The notes under the pieces: model-generated
Seen by the model: the letters and a program-made list of their open reading frames with translations, nothing else
Told to the model about the DNA's origin: nothing
Databases searched by the model: none
Position numbers and translations under genes: made by a program
Origin: Macrotis lagotis
Taxonomy: Eukaryota > Chordata > Mammalia > Peramelemorphia > Peramelidae
Reading direction: 5' to 3'
Assembly (NCBI RefSeq): GCF_037893015.1
Contig: NC_133663.1
Coordinates: 142,235,297-142,299,296, forward strand
Length of the DNA: 64,000 nt
Shown here: positions 39,415 to 48,778 of the stretch, in pieces
How the letters are laid out: each line of letters begins with the position of its first letter
Position numbering within the stretch: position 1 is the stretch's first letter

Positions 39415-39927
39415 AGTCAGGTTCTGAAATCAGTAATTTCTTTTTCATCAGCAATTCTTCTTGCCTCTTGCTGAACTATCTTTGTGAACATAGGAATTCC
39501 AAATTGCCCTGTATTCTTCATTCTATTTCTTCAATTCCCTCTCTACATCAGGCCATTTTACTGACTTGCCTCTGATGGTCTTCTTCTGTCTAAGTGTTTT
39601 CAGAAGGGTTTCTTCTTCCTGTAGCCAGTTTTGGATTCTCAGTGGGAGGAGTACCAAATTTACATTCAGCAAGCAGCATGATTTCCATTCACTTTTGCAA
39701 ACTGGATCACTTTTAACTTGAATTCAGCACTGTATGAAATCTTTTCTGAGCCCTTTCTGGGCAGAATGTGACAAAATGTCAAATGCAAAAGAATGAGCAC
39801 AAAGTCAGCAAGCATGAAAAAGTGGAAATGCAAGTAAAAAAATCTAGAACCATTATATAAGATGCTCCCAGCTTTTAGACATTTTTTTTTGAAAAAGGGT
39901 TTGTCTTATACATGGGGAAATATGGTA
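39415..39927 (-). mobile_element. pogo/Tigger-like DNA transposon relic with transposase N-terminal part
   Basis: Read on the minus strand. The outer end 'ataccatatttccccatgta' then 'taagac' (39927 downward) resembles pogo-group terminal sequences. A 5' leader follows, then transposase-like blocks: F-K-L-K-V-I-Q-F-A-K-V-N-G-N-H-A-A (about 39669-39725, a psq/CENP-B-type helix-turn-helix) and, in another frame, W-L-Q-E-E-E-T-L-L..R-G-K-S-V-K-W-P-D-V-E-R-E-L-K-K (about 39520-39640, second DNA-binding half). Frames are broken by several stops and shifts. The catalytic DDE part and opposite end are not seen. It could also be a retrocopied fragment of a domesticated pogo gene. Confidence 0.6.
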
Positions 39928-40235
39928 TCAATGATGTTGCTGGCTCTCTTAGCAAGTACAGAAGACATTAGGGCTAGTTCATCCTTACAGGCTGCCAGTA
40001 GACTTTGGGAATTGGGCTCTGTTCCATTTAATGTCTTGGTTAGGGGACTGCTGGGGTCAGGAAGTAGCTTCCACTCCTCTTGATCCTGATCCAGGTTCTA
40101 GTTGTCATTACTATAACAGTATCCTATGGCTTGTACCATCTGCAGGAGCTCAGATCTAGAGAATCAGTGTCCAAAGGACATATTTTCTCATTATATGACC
40201 TTAGCCCTCAGTATCTAACTGTCTCCTAGTCTAAT
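39928..40235. other. Unassigned sequence between the pogo-like relic and H1
   Basis: About 300 bases of mixed composition with no recognised family. It ends where H1 ORF1 resumes at about 40236 ('tagtctaataatttttaatc'). Confidence 0.4.
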
Positions 40236-40378
40236 AATTTTTAATCTATCTTTTTTATATCTATTTTCCAGAATGGTTGTTCTTCCAATAAAATATTTCA
40301 AATTTTCTTCTAGTTTTCCATTCTTTTGATTTCATTGTTTCTTGATTTCTCACAAAGTCAATAGGTTCCCTTTTCTCT
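40236..40378 (-). mobile_element. H1: ORF1 coiled-coil piece
   Basis: Minus-strand ORF1 sequence aligning with H4 at about 46955-47105: 'tattttccagaatggttg', 'caaattttcttctagttttc' and 'ctcacaaagtcaatagg'. It stops at 40379 in the TSD of H2 and continues at 61872 in the same alignment order. Confidence 0.75.
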
Positions 40379-40397
40379 ATTCTATATTATCCCATTA
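40379..40397 (+). repeat. Left TSD of H2 in H1
   Basis: 'attctatattatcccatta' resembles 'attctatattttaacgaatta' at 61872-61892; the first ten bases are identical. Both align to H4 ORF1 at about 47100 ('attctacttctgaagga'), so H1 was interrupted at this exact site. Confidence 0.75.
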
Positions 40398-41558
40398 GAT
40401 ATTTTATTTTATTTTCACAATTATGTTATGAAAAGATTTTCAACATTTATCCATATGCATATTTATGTTATATAATTTTCTTTCACCTTCTCTTACCATC
40501 CCCCTCCCATCAGTGGTAAACAGTTTGAAAGACTCTCTTAAGAACTTTGCAACTGATTATAATGTATGGGAGACAGACTGGCCAGCAAAGGAGATCTTCA
40601 TCAGAGAAAGTGCTAAACTCTATGAGCAAGACATATTTAAATTAGGTCAAAGGAAATATGAGATATATAAGTTTTGATTATTAAACTTATTATTTTTCAC
40701 CTGGACTATTTCTGCATCACCAGTGATGTAGTATTCTGAGTTCATATTTGTCTGATCACCACAGACATACAATAATTTGTCTCAAATGTATTGATGTAAT
40801 TTTGGTCTTCTTTGAAAGAAGGACATGAATCAACCATATTCATATGATCTAAATATAATTTCATCGACTATTCAACCCTGTAACTATCCTAAGAGCAATG
40901 CAATTCTCAAGAATTAGAAGTCTCACCTTCCCTTGTAGAGTTCTATACAATTTAATGGTCTTGACTAACTTTTGTTTTTGTATTTGTTTTTTCCCCCCTC
41001 TCTTTTTACCTTTCTTCTATTTGAATACTGAATTCTGAGTACCCGTCTTATTTTTTCTTAGAGAATTTTGCAAGTCCTCAATTTCACTAAATATCCATTC
41101 CTTAACCTGACCTGATATGCTGAATTTTGCAGGGCTGTAAATTCTTAGATACAATTCAACAACCTCTGACCTCTGAAATACCATATTCCAGACCCTCTAA
41201 TCCTTCAGTGTTGAGTCTAGTAAGTCCTGCATAATTCTGATTGTGCTTTCTTTGTACTTAAATTGCTTCTTTTTTGGCTGCTTGAAGTACTTTCTTCTTT
41301 ACAAGAATACTGGAATTTGATTAAAATAATCTTTGGTATTTTTTACTGGGCTCCTTTTCTGGAGGAGTTACATGAAATCATTCAATGGCTATTTTGTCTT
41401 CTTGATTTAGCAGATTAGGACAGTTTTAGGTGATAATTGCCTGCAAAATATTTCCAGGTTCTTTTTTTTTTTTGATATAGGTTTTCTGGTAGATCCATAA
41501 TTTGTAAATGATCTCTCCTGCATCTATTTTCCAAGTTGTTAGTATTTCCTAAATGGTA
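40398..41558 (-). mobile_element. H2: 3' end, unassigned middle, and ORF1 C-terminal part
   Basis: Minus strand. 40398-40520 is an L1 3' UTR end, matching L3 at 41578 and the 62810 copy ('ccatatgcatat..', '..cccatcagtggtaaacagt'). 40521-40880 is unassigned. 40880-41558 is the linker and C-terminal/RNA-binding half of ORF1, aligning with L3 at 58790-59400 ('gttctatacaatttaatgg', 'cttcagtgttgagtctag', 'ctattttccaagttg'). No ORF2 is present. The ORF1 N-terminus continues at 60844 across L3. Confidence 0.65.
40465..40677 (+). other. Unexplained 70-codon open frame inside H2
   Basis: The plus frame contains the non-repetitive stretch F-A-T-D-Y-N-V-W-E-T-D-W-P-A-K-E and then S-A-K-L-Y-E-Q-D-I-F-K-L. 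Its first third overlaps L1 3' UTR, so a start at 40465 is not credible, but 40520-40677 matches no repeat seen elsewhere in this window. It may be a captured exon, a fragment of another element, or chance. Not recognised. Confidence 0.2.
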
Positions 41559-41577
41559 CTTTACATTTTCTTTTCAT
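41559..41577 (+). repeat. Left TSD of L3 in H2
   Basis: 'ctttacattttcttttcat' versus 'ctttatatttacttcactc' at 60844-60862, 13 of 19 matching. Both lie at the same point of ORF1. Confidence 0.65.
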
Positions 41578-43645
41578 TAATTTATTTACGTTCATCCATA
41601 TGCACATATATATTTTTAGTTACAGAATTTCATTCCACTTTCCCTTCTCAACCTCTCCACTCAGTGGTAAACAGTCAGGCTAGCATTGTACATACATGTT
41701 CTAATGAATAAATTTAGAGATTAGATATTTTCCATATGTGGAATAAGGATTAAGGGAAAGAGATACATTAGAGATAAATTTTATAAAGTGTTCATCAAAT
41801 TCTGAAGGGTTGTTTCTTTTTATTTTGTTTTATTTTGATTTTCTTCCTCTGGGTGGGGATAACATAGTCCATAGCCAGTTTAATACAGTTGTTTTAGCTC
41901 TCTAAACTGCTAAGAGAAGCTACTTCCATCCAGGTTGGTCATCTAACAATGCTGTTGTTGATAGGTATATTGTTCTCTTGGTTCTACTCCCTTCACTCAG
42001 CATCAGATAGCATAAGACTTTACATGCTTGACTACAGTCCAACCATTTATGGTTTCTTATAAAATAATTATATGCCATAGAATTTATGTACCATAACATG
42101 TTTAACCATTGCCCAATTAATAGGCATCCCCGCAATTTCCAATTCTTTGTCACTAGGAAAAGAGCTGTTATGAATATTTTGGAACATGTAGGACTTTTCC
42201 CATGTTTATATAATTTCTTCTGATTACAGATCTAGAATTGGAATTTCTGGGTCAAAAGGTATGAAGTTTTATTGCTCTTTGGACATAGTTACATATAGCT
42301 CTGCAGAATGGTTGGATCCATTCACAATTCCGCCAGTAATGCATCAGTGTCCCAATTCTCACACAACCTCTCCAACATTGATCACTTTCCCTTTTTCTCA
42401 TCTTGGCCAATTTGGTAGGTATGAGATGATACCTCATTGTTGTTTTAATTTGCATTCTCTAAATAATAATCTGGAACATTTTTTCATATGATTATATATA
42501 GCTTTAACTTTTTTTAAATTTGATAACTGTCTTTTCATATAATTTGATTATTTATTAATTGGAAAATGACTTTTAAATTTGGTGCAATTCTCTATATATT
42601 TAAGAAATGAGACTTCTATCAGAATTCCTAGTTGTGAATATTGTTTCCCAGCTGTCTGCTTTCCATCCAACTTCAGCAGCATTGATTTTATTAATGCAAA
42701 AATTTTTTAACTTAATATATATAATCAAAATCATTCATTGTGTAGTATATAATGTACTCTAATTCTTGTTCGGTCATAAATTTATTCCCAGTCCATAGAT
42801 CTGATAAATAGAATATTTCTTGGTCTATTAATTTATCTATGGTGACACTCTTTATATCTAAATCCTATACCCATTTTGACCTTATTTTGATATAGATATT
42901 GAAAGTGGGTCTATGCCCAGCTTTTATCATATCATTTTCCAGCTTTCCCAAAATTTTTTTTTCCAAATAGTGAGTTCTTATCCTGGATGCTGATTTCTTT
43001 AGGTTTGTCAAATAGTAGATTGCTGCTGTCATTTAATTCAGTTTCTTTTCAACCTATCCTAATCCACTGATTCATTACTGTATTTCTTAACCATTAGCAG
43101 GTAGTTTTGATGATTGCCACTTTACAGTATAGTTTAAGATCTGGTAGAGCTAGGCCACCTTCCTTTACATTTTTTTTTTCATTTTTTCCTTCACTATTCT
43201 TGCCCTTTTATTGCTCCAGATTAATTTTGAGACTACATTTTTCTAGCTTGATAAAGTAGTTATTTGGATAGTTTGATTGGTAGGGCATTGAATAAGTAAT
43301 TTAATTCGGGTAGAATTGTCATTTTGTTATATTAGCTTGACATAACTGCACATTTGACATTTTTCCAATTATTTAGATCAGACTTTATTTGGGTGTGAAA
43401 TACTTTGTAACTGTATTCATACAATTTCTGGATTTTTCTTGGGGGATGGATTCCCAAGTATTCAATATTGCCTATTGTTATTTTCAGTTGAATTTCTCTT
43501 TCTATCTCTTGATTTGGTCTATGTTATTCATATATAAAAATGCTAATGATTTATGTGGGTTTATTTTATATCCTGTTTTTCTGAATTTGTTGTTTGAAGG
43601 AGTTTTTTACCCAATTTTTTCTGTTATATTTAAATTTTTTTTAGT
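41578..43645 (-). mobile_element. L3: full-length L1, minus strand, 3' UTR to mid-RT (piece 1 of 3)
   Basis: Minus strand. The 3' UTR (41578-41900) is followed by the ORF2 C-terminal region: 'catgtttaaccattgcccaa' at 42097 and a stretch near 42400-42470 shared with Le and H1. The RT region continues to about 43640 ('ttatatcctgtttttctgaa' at 43566). Reading order resumes at 48474. Confidence 0.85.
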
Positions 43646-44510
43646 TATGTGCAAATAAATATAGCTTTCATCATTCATTTTTGTAAGATTTTGAGTTCCA
43701 CCTTTATCTCCCTCTTTTCTCTCCCCCACCTTGACAATGATTAGTCTGATAGATGTTATACATATATAATCATGTTATACATATTTCCATATTAGTCAGG
43801 TTGTGAAAGAAGAAACAGATAAGAAGGGGGAAATGGGAAGAAGAAAAGAGCATAAAAATATTACAAAGTAAAATTAGTAAGCTTTGGACTTCATTTAGAC
43901 ACCTTATTTCTTTCTATGAATGTGGATAGCATTTTCCATCACAAGTCTTTTAGAATTGTCTTTGATCAATGAACTGCTGAAAGGAGCTCAATAAGTCCAT
44001 CATAGTTAGTTATCACATATTGTTGTTGTTTTGTGTGTACAGTGTTCTCCTGGTTTTCACTTGGCATTAGTTCATATTTTTCCAGGTTTTTCTGAAATCC
44101 ACCTGTTCATGATTTCTTATAGAACAATGATAGTTCATCACATTCATATATTGTAGTTTGTTCAACTATTCCACAGTTGGTGAACATCCCTTTACTTTTC
44201 AAATCTTTGCCATGACAAAAACCTGCCATAAATATTTTATACATGTGGATCTTTCCACCCTTTTTAATGATCTCTTTGGGATACAGAGCTAGGAGTGGTT
44301 TTGCAAGATAAAAAGGATATACATAGTTTTGCTTTCCTTTGGACATAGTTCCAAATTGCTCTAGAGGGGTTGGATCATATCACATTTCCACCAAAAGTGC
44401 ATTAGTATCTCAGGTTTCCCACATGCCCTCCTACATTGATCATTTTCTTTTCATATGAGCCAGTCTGATAAGTTTGAGATGGTACTTCAGAGTTCACTTT
44501 ATCTCTTAAG
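43646..44510 (-). mobile_element. L1 3' end within the H4 insertion
   Basis: Minus-strand L1 3' UTR and ORF2 C-terminal end, parallel to 41578-42480 of L3 but a separate copy. A minus frame at 44107-44346 includes an L-A-L-Y-P-K-E-I-I-K-K-G-like block, the L1 'L-Y-P-E-E' region. It is either the 3' end of H4 (as HAL1s keep an L1 3' end) or a separate 5'-truncated L1. Confidence 0.7.
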
Positions 44511-44619
44511 AAACTATCTTACTCAGTTATAGAGAATTTTTATCTACATTAATGGAAGGAGAATCTGCACTGATGAAATCACAGATACTTAAATTCTTAG
44601 AGATATATTTTTTTACTAA

Positions 44620-44872
44620 TAATAATTAGAACACAAGTCATTTATATAGAGCTTTATGGATGATAGAGTTTTTTTTTAAATTTCACAAATAAATCCCTGA
44701 GAATTTCATAGTAAAATAGTCTCCATTTTACAAATGAGAAAAATAACACTCACACAAGATTAAATGCCTTACTTAGGGAAATAACCCAGTAAAATAGGGT
44801 TCCTAACTCTCAAGTCTACAACTGACTTAATCCTTCAACTATACCTTATTGCCTCTTAGTATTTGAAATTAT
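44620..44872 (+). repeat. MIR-family SINE, plus strand
   Basis: The order is that of MIR: 'agtcatttatatagagcttt', 'tagtctccattttacaaatg' then 'agaaaaataac', 'agattaaatgccttactta', 'gaaataacccagtaaaatag', and end 'accttattgcctcttag'. Old and diverged. Confidence 0.75.
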
Positions 44873-45206
44873 ATAATAACCTAAGGGCATGGTTCTCTGG
44901 ACCATTAAAAAATAAACTAGAATTTAAGTATAGTAACTCTTTTTCTTTGGGACAAATGGAATGCTCTTTGGGTTGATATTTTTTTCCTCAGTCTCCTCTT
45001 TTCCACCATCCTATTCTTACTTTCTTTTCTTTTTGTTTATAATATTTATTTTATTTTTGTACAAATGTTTTTTATACATTACTTAAATATTATTGTTTAA
45101 GAATAAGTATAATACCCCCTATCCCCAAAGCTATAGACCCTCATGAGCAATAAATTAAAGGAAAGAGGAAAAAATTAAAATTAAAATTAACAAAAATAAT
45201 AATAGT
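44873..45206. other. Unassigned, possibly 3' terminal part of H4
   Basis: AT-rich. The stretch 45010-45195 ('ttttatttttgtacaaatgt', 'aataccccctatcccc', A-rich tail) looks like a minus-strand LINE 3' end, but the assignment is weak. Confidence 0.35.
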
Positions 45207-45345
45207 ATGGATAGCTAGGTGGCGCAGTGGATGGAGTACAGGCCTGGCCGTCAGGAGCACCTGAGCCCAAACTCAGTCACAGACACTCAACAATCAGCCA
45301 GCTATGCGACCATGAGCAAACCACCCCATTGCCCTGCAAAAAACA
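45207..45345 (+). repeat. GC-rich SINE variant 1 in H4
   Basis: tRNA-SINE frame is recognisable ('agctaggtggcgcagtgg', 'caccccattgccctgcaaa'), but many positions that are T in other copies are C ('actcaacaatcagccagct'). It is followed by an (ATA)n/(GAT)n microsatellite. Confidence 0.8.
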
Positions 45346-45442
45346 AAATAATAATAATAATAATAATAATGATAATATAATAACAATGATAATAATGATG
45401 ATGATGATGATGATGATAATGATGATGATGATGATTATGATA
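45341..45442. repeat. (ATA)n/(GAT)n microsatellite
   Basis: AAT/ATA repeats followed by GAT/GATA repeats between two SINE variants. Low-complexity frames here (runs of Asn, Met, Ile, His) are not genes. Confidence 0.95.
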
Positions 45443-45594
45443 GGGGTAGCCAGGTGGCACAGTGGACAGAGCACCAGTCCTGGAGCCAGGAGCACCAGCG
45501 TTCAAATCTAGCCTCAGACATCCAACAATAACCCAGCCATGTGGCCCTGAGCAAGCCACCCAATCCCATCTGCCCCGCAATCTCCCCCCAAAAA
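45443..45594 (+). repeat. GC-rich SINE variant 2 in H4
   Basis: Complete SINE starting 'ggggtagccaggtggcacag', with 'ccaacaataacccagccatg' and 'caagccacccaatccc'. It shares with variants 1 and 3 the excess of C over T relative to the WSINE1-type copies. Confidence 0.85.
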
Positions 45595-45811
45595 TATTAA
45601 TAATAATAAATGTGCTAACGTCTATGTTCCAACACCACCAGCTCTGTCATGGGTGGGTTACATTCTTTAGGATAAGTCCATCACAAAAGCTAGTTCCATA
45701 TTTTCCCACTATTGCCATGGTTGATCGCAACTCCCTCCATTCGTACTTCACCATTACGATATGCAATATTTTCTCTCTTCTTTCACTCTATCCCTGTTCT
45801 TAAATGTGCTA

Positions 45812-45960
45812 TAGGCCAGCTGAGTGGTACAACAGACTGATCATTGTTCTTGGGGTCAAGAGGCCCTGAGCCCACATACCACCCACTAAGGCCTACCAAA
45901 CACCTGGCCCTGTGGTCCTGGACAGGCCATCCAATCCCAACCCCTTGTAAGAAGTGAAAA
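45812..45960 (+). repeat. GC-rich SINE variant 3 in H4
   Basis: Diverged SINE: 'aggccagctgagtggtacaa', 'cttggggtcaagaggccctg', 'cctggccctgtggtcctgga' and 'ggccatccaatccca'. Flanks 'taaatgtgcta' and 'aaaatgtgttt' may be a TSD. Confidence 0.65.
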
Positions 45961-47582
45961 TGAAAATGTGTTTTATCTGACCACTCTCCCCCATGGTCCA
46001 CCCTCTCCTCCATCACTCACATCCCCGCCATTTTCCCCTGTCCCCCTTCTCTGCTTCTTACTCTAGATGTCTATATCCCATTGAGTATATATGCTGTTTC
46101 TTCTCCAAGATACCTCTTATGAGAGTGCAGGTTCCCTCATTCCCCCTCAACTTCCCCCCTTCCAAATCATTGCAATAGTTCATTGTAATAAAAAAAATCT
46201 TATTATATAAAATATCTTAGCCTATTCCACCTCTCCTTTCTCTTACTTCCATTACATTTCCCTTTTAGCCATTGACTCCATTTTTATAATACCTTATATC
46301 TTCAAGTTCAGCTCTCTCCTGTGCTTCATCTTTAAAAATCTCCTTCTATATGCTCTATTAAAAGAGAAGTTTCTTATCAATATTATCAGCATCATTTTGC
46401 TTTGCAGGAATACATGCAGGTGATCATCATCAAGTGTCTCATATTTTACCCCTCTCTTCTACTCTCTATGCTTCACCTGATTCCTGTATTTGAAGTTCAT
46501 ACTTTCTGTTCAGCTCTGGCCATTTTAACAGGAATATTTGAAATTACCCTGGTTCACTGAAAGTCCATCTTTTTCCCTAGAAGAGGATGTTCAGTTTTGC
46601 TGGGTAATTGATTCTCGGTTGCATTTCAAGCTCTTTTGTTTTCCAAACCCTAAGAGCCTATAATGCAGCTGCTGCTAAGTCCTTTGTGATCCTGACTGCA
46701 GTTCCATGATATTTGAATTGTGTCCTCTGGCTGCTTGTAATATGTTCTCTTTGACGTGGGAGTTCTGGAACTTGGATATAATATTTCTTGGGGATGTTTG
46801 GGATTTTTTTTGGATTTCTTTCTGGGAAAGATTTGTGGATTCTCTCAATTTCTATTTAGCCCTCTGCTTCTTCTGGGCAATTTTTCCTGTAGGAGTTCTT
46901 TAAAAGTGATGTCAAGGCTCTTTTCCTGGTCATGACTTTCATGTATCCCAATAATTTTAAATTATCTATCCTGAATCTGTTTTCCAGATCAGTTGCTTTT
47001 TCAATGAGATGTTTCACATTTTCTTCTAATTTTTCATTCTTTTGGTTTTGAAGTATTGTGTCTTGAATTCTTGTAAAGTCAGCAGCTTCCTTTAATTCCA
47101 TTCTACTTCTGAAGGATTTGTTTTCCTTAGAGAGCTTTCTTATCTATTTTTCCATCTGATTAGTTCTGCTTTTTAAAGCATTCTTCTCCTCAATAATTTT
47201 TTGAACTGTTTTATCCATTTTACCTATACTGGTATTTTCATGTTATTTTCTTCAGTATTCTTTTGAATCTCCTTGACTAAGTTGCTGACTTCATTTTCAT
47301 GGTTTTTTCCTGCATCTCTCTCATTTCTTTTCCCAATTTTGCTTTTATCTCCCTCACTTGATTTTCAAAACACTTTTTTGAGTTCTGTCGTAGCCTCAAC
47401 CCAATTTTCATTTTTCTTGGGGACTTTAAATGCAGAAGCTTGTATTTCCTCAGCTTCAAACTGAGTATTTTGATCCTTCTTAGGATCACAGACAATGTAT
47501 TTCTCAATGGTGTTCCTCTTTTTTTCTCTGTTTATTCATTTCACCAAGCTGTGCCTGGTTTTGGGGTGCTTCCTGAGGTTTT

Positions 47583-47733
47583 TTTAGGTTTTTTTTGCAA
47601 GGCAAATGGAGTTAAGTGGCTTGCCCAAGGCCACACAGCTAGGTAATTATTAAGTGTCTGAGAACAAATTTGAACCCAGGTACTCCTGACTCCAGGGCCA
47701 GTGCCTTATTCACTGTGCCACCTAGCTTCCCCA
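47583..47733 (-). repeat. SINE (WSINE1-type), minus strand, in H4
   Basis: Reverse-complement SINE. TSD 'gcttcctgaggtttt' (47568-47582) versus 'gcttcctgagctttt' (47734-47748), 14 of 15 matching. Confidence 0.93.
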
Positions 47734-47753
47734 GCTTCCTGAGCTTTTGAGTA

Positions 47754-48140
47754 TTATTGGGACACCTCCCACAACAAGGATCTCAGTGTGTGAGGCTCTG
47801 TCTTCCCTCCTGGTCTGTACATGACCACAAGTGCACCCCTCTGCCATGGGTCTGAGGTGGGTGGGGCATTGTTATTCCATGGGGGCCTATATTGGGACCA
47901 GGATCTGAATGTGGTCAGAGCCCCAGAGCCTTGTTCCAGGTATGAAGGACAAATCTTGGAAGTCTCTCTTCCCTCCAATCCCCTTGGTATGCTCAGCATG
48001 TAGGGCTCAGGTACCTGGGGCTCCTGTTTACTGGTTCTGCCTGCTTCTGGATCCTGGATCTGGGCTGTCAAAGCCACACTGTTCACTGAATGCCCTGAGG
48101 CCCGGGCTTCATTGGTTTGCTCTGGCAGAGCCCCCACCAT
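47754..48140 (-). other. 128-codon open frame in the H4 5' region
   Basis: A minus-strand frame of 128 codons lies in the GC-rich leader upstream of ORF1. It is rich in Pro, Ser, Gly and Arg, with no domain I recognise. The homologous leader of H1 (62500-62800) does not keep the same frame, so it is probably a by-product of GC-rich leader sequence and not a gene. Confidence 0.3.
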
Positions 48141-48473
48141 GTTCTAAGTAGTGCCTGGTGCTTCCCAGGGTGTAGATCAGGAAACTGCCCTTGCTGCCAT
48201 GAGCCATGGCTCCCAGGTGCTTTTGGGGCTGCCTCCAGGAGGCTAAAGTTCCTTTGCTTTGGTGGGCCACCCCTCCAACCCCATGGAATGTATCCTTTCT
48301 ACTATTTTCCACATTACCTTGGCCTGGAAAACTTCCTCATTGGATCCCTCTGTGAATTCTGTCTCTCAAAAATTTAGTTAGAGCCCTTATTTTATAAGTT
48401 TTGAAATATTATACAGAAATAGCACCTAAGAGAGGTTCTTCTCCTGTCATCATCTTGGCTCCACCCCCTTAAG

Positions 48474-48778
48474 CAGTTTTAAAAATAATTTTCTTCCATT
48501 CTCTAAGAATATCATCACATCTTCTGAAAAGGTTGCTTTCTCATCGTCAATTCTGCTACTTTCAATTTATTTTTCTTCTTTCATTGCTAAAGCTAGCATT
48601 TCTAGGAATATTTTGTATATCAGTGGTGATAATGGGCAAATTTGCTTCATGCCTTATTTTACTGGAAATGCCCCAAATTTATTCCCATTATATATAAAAT
48701 TTCTTGATGGTTTTAAATAAATACTGTTTAGTATTTTATGGTAAACTCCATTTTTATAATTTCTAGTGTTTTTAATAG
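48474..48778 (-). mobile_element. L3: RT piece 2 of 3, between H4 and L5
   Basis: About 305 bases of minus-strand RT sequence: 'gctaaagctagcatttctag' (48589), 'ggtgataatgggcaaattt' (48625), ending 'ctagtgtttttaatag'. It continues 43645 on its left and resumes at 55853 on the right, with ORF2 order intact. Confidence 0.85.

Larger units (their letters stand above)
45961..48473 (-). mobile_element. H4: half-LINE head (5' UTR, ORF1, linker), inserted in L3
   Basis: Minus strand. The 5' end '..gtggagccaagatgatgaca' is at about 48460-48473. A GC-rich 5' UTR occupies about 47760-48440. ORF1 coiled coil lies at 47110-47510. The RNA-binding block is E-N-R-F-R-I-D-N-L-K-L-L-G (about 46960-47000), and C-terminal and linker sequence runs to about 45960. 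No RT or endonuclease follows; instead come SINE variants, a MIR and an L1 3' end. L3 RT sequence flanks the whole 43646-48473 block on both sides. HAL1-like. Confidence 0.75.

Noticed and set aside
45227-45803. Frames of 92-113 codons around 45.2-45.8 kb
   Set aside because: They translate SINE and microsatellite sequence (Asn, Met, Ile, His runs).
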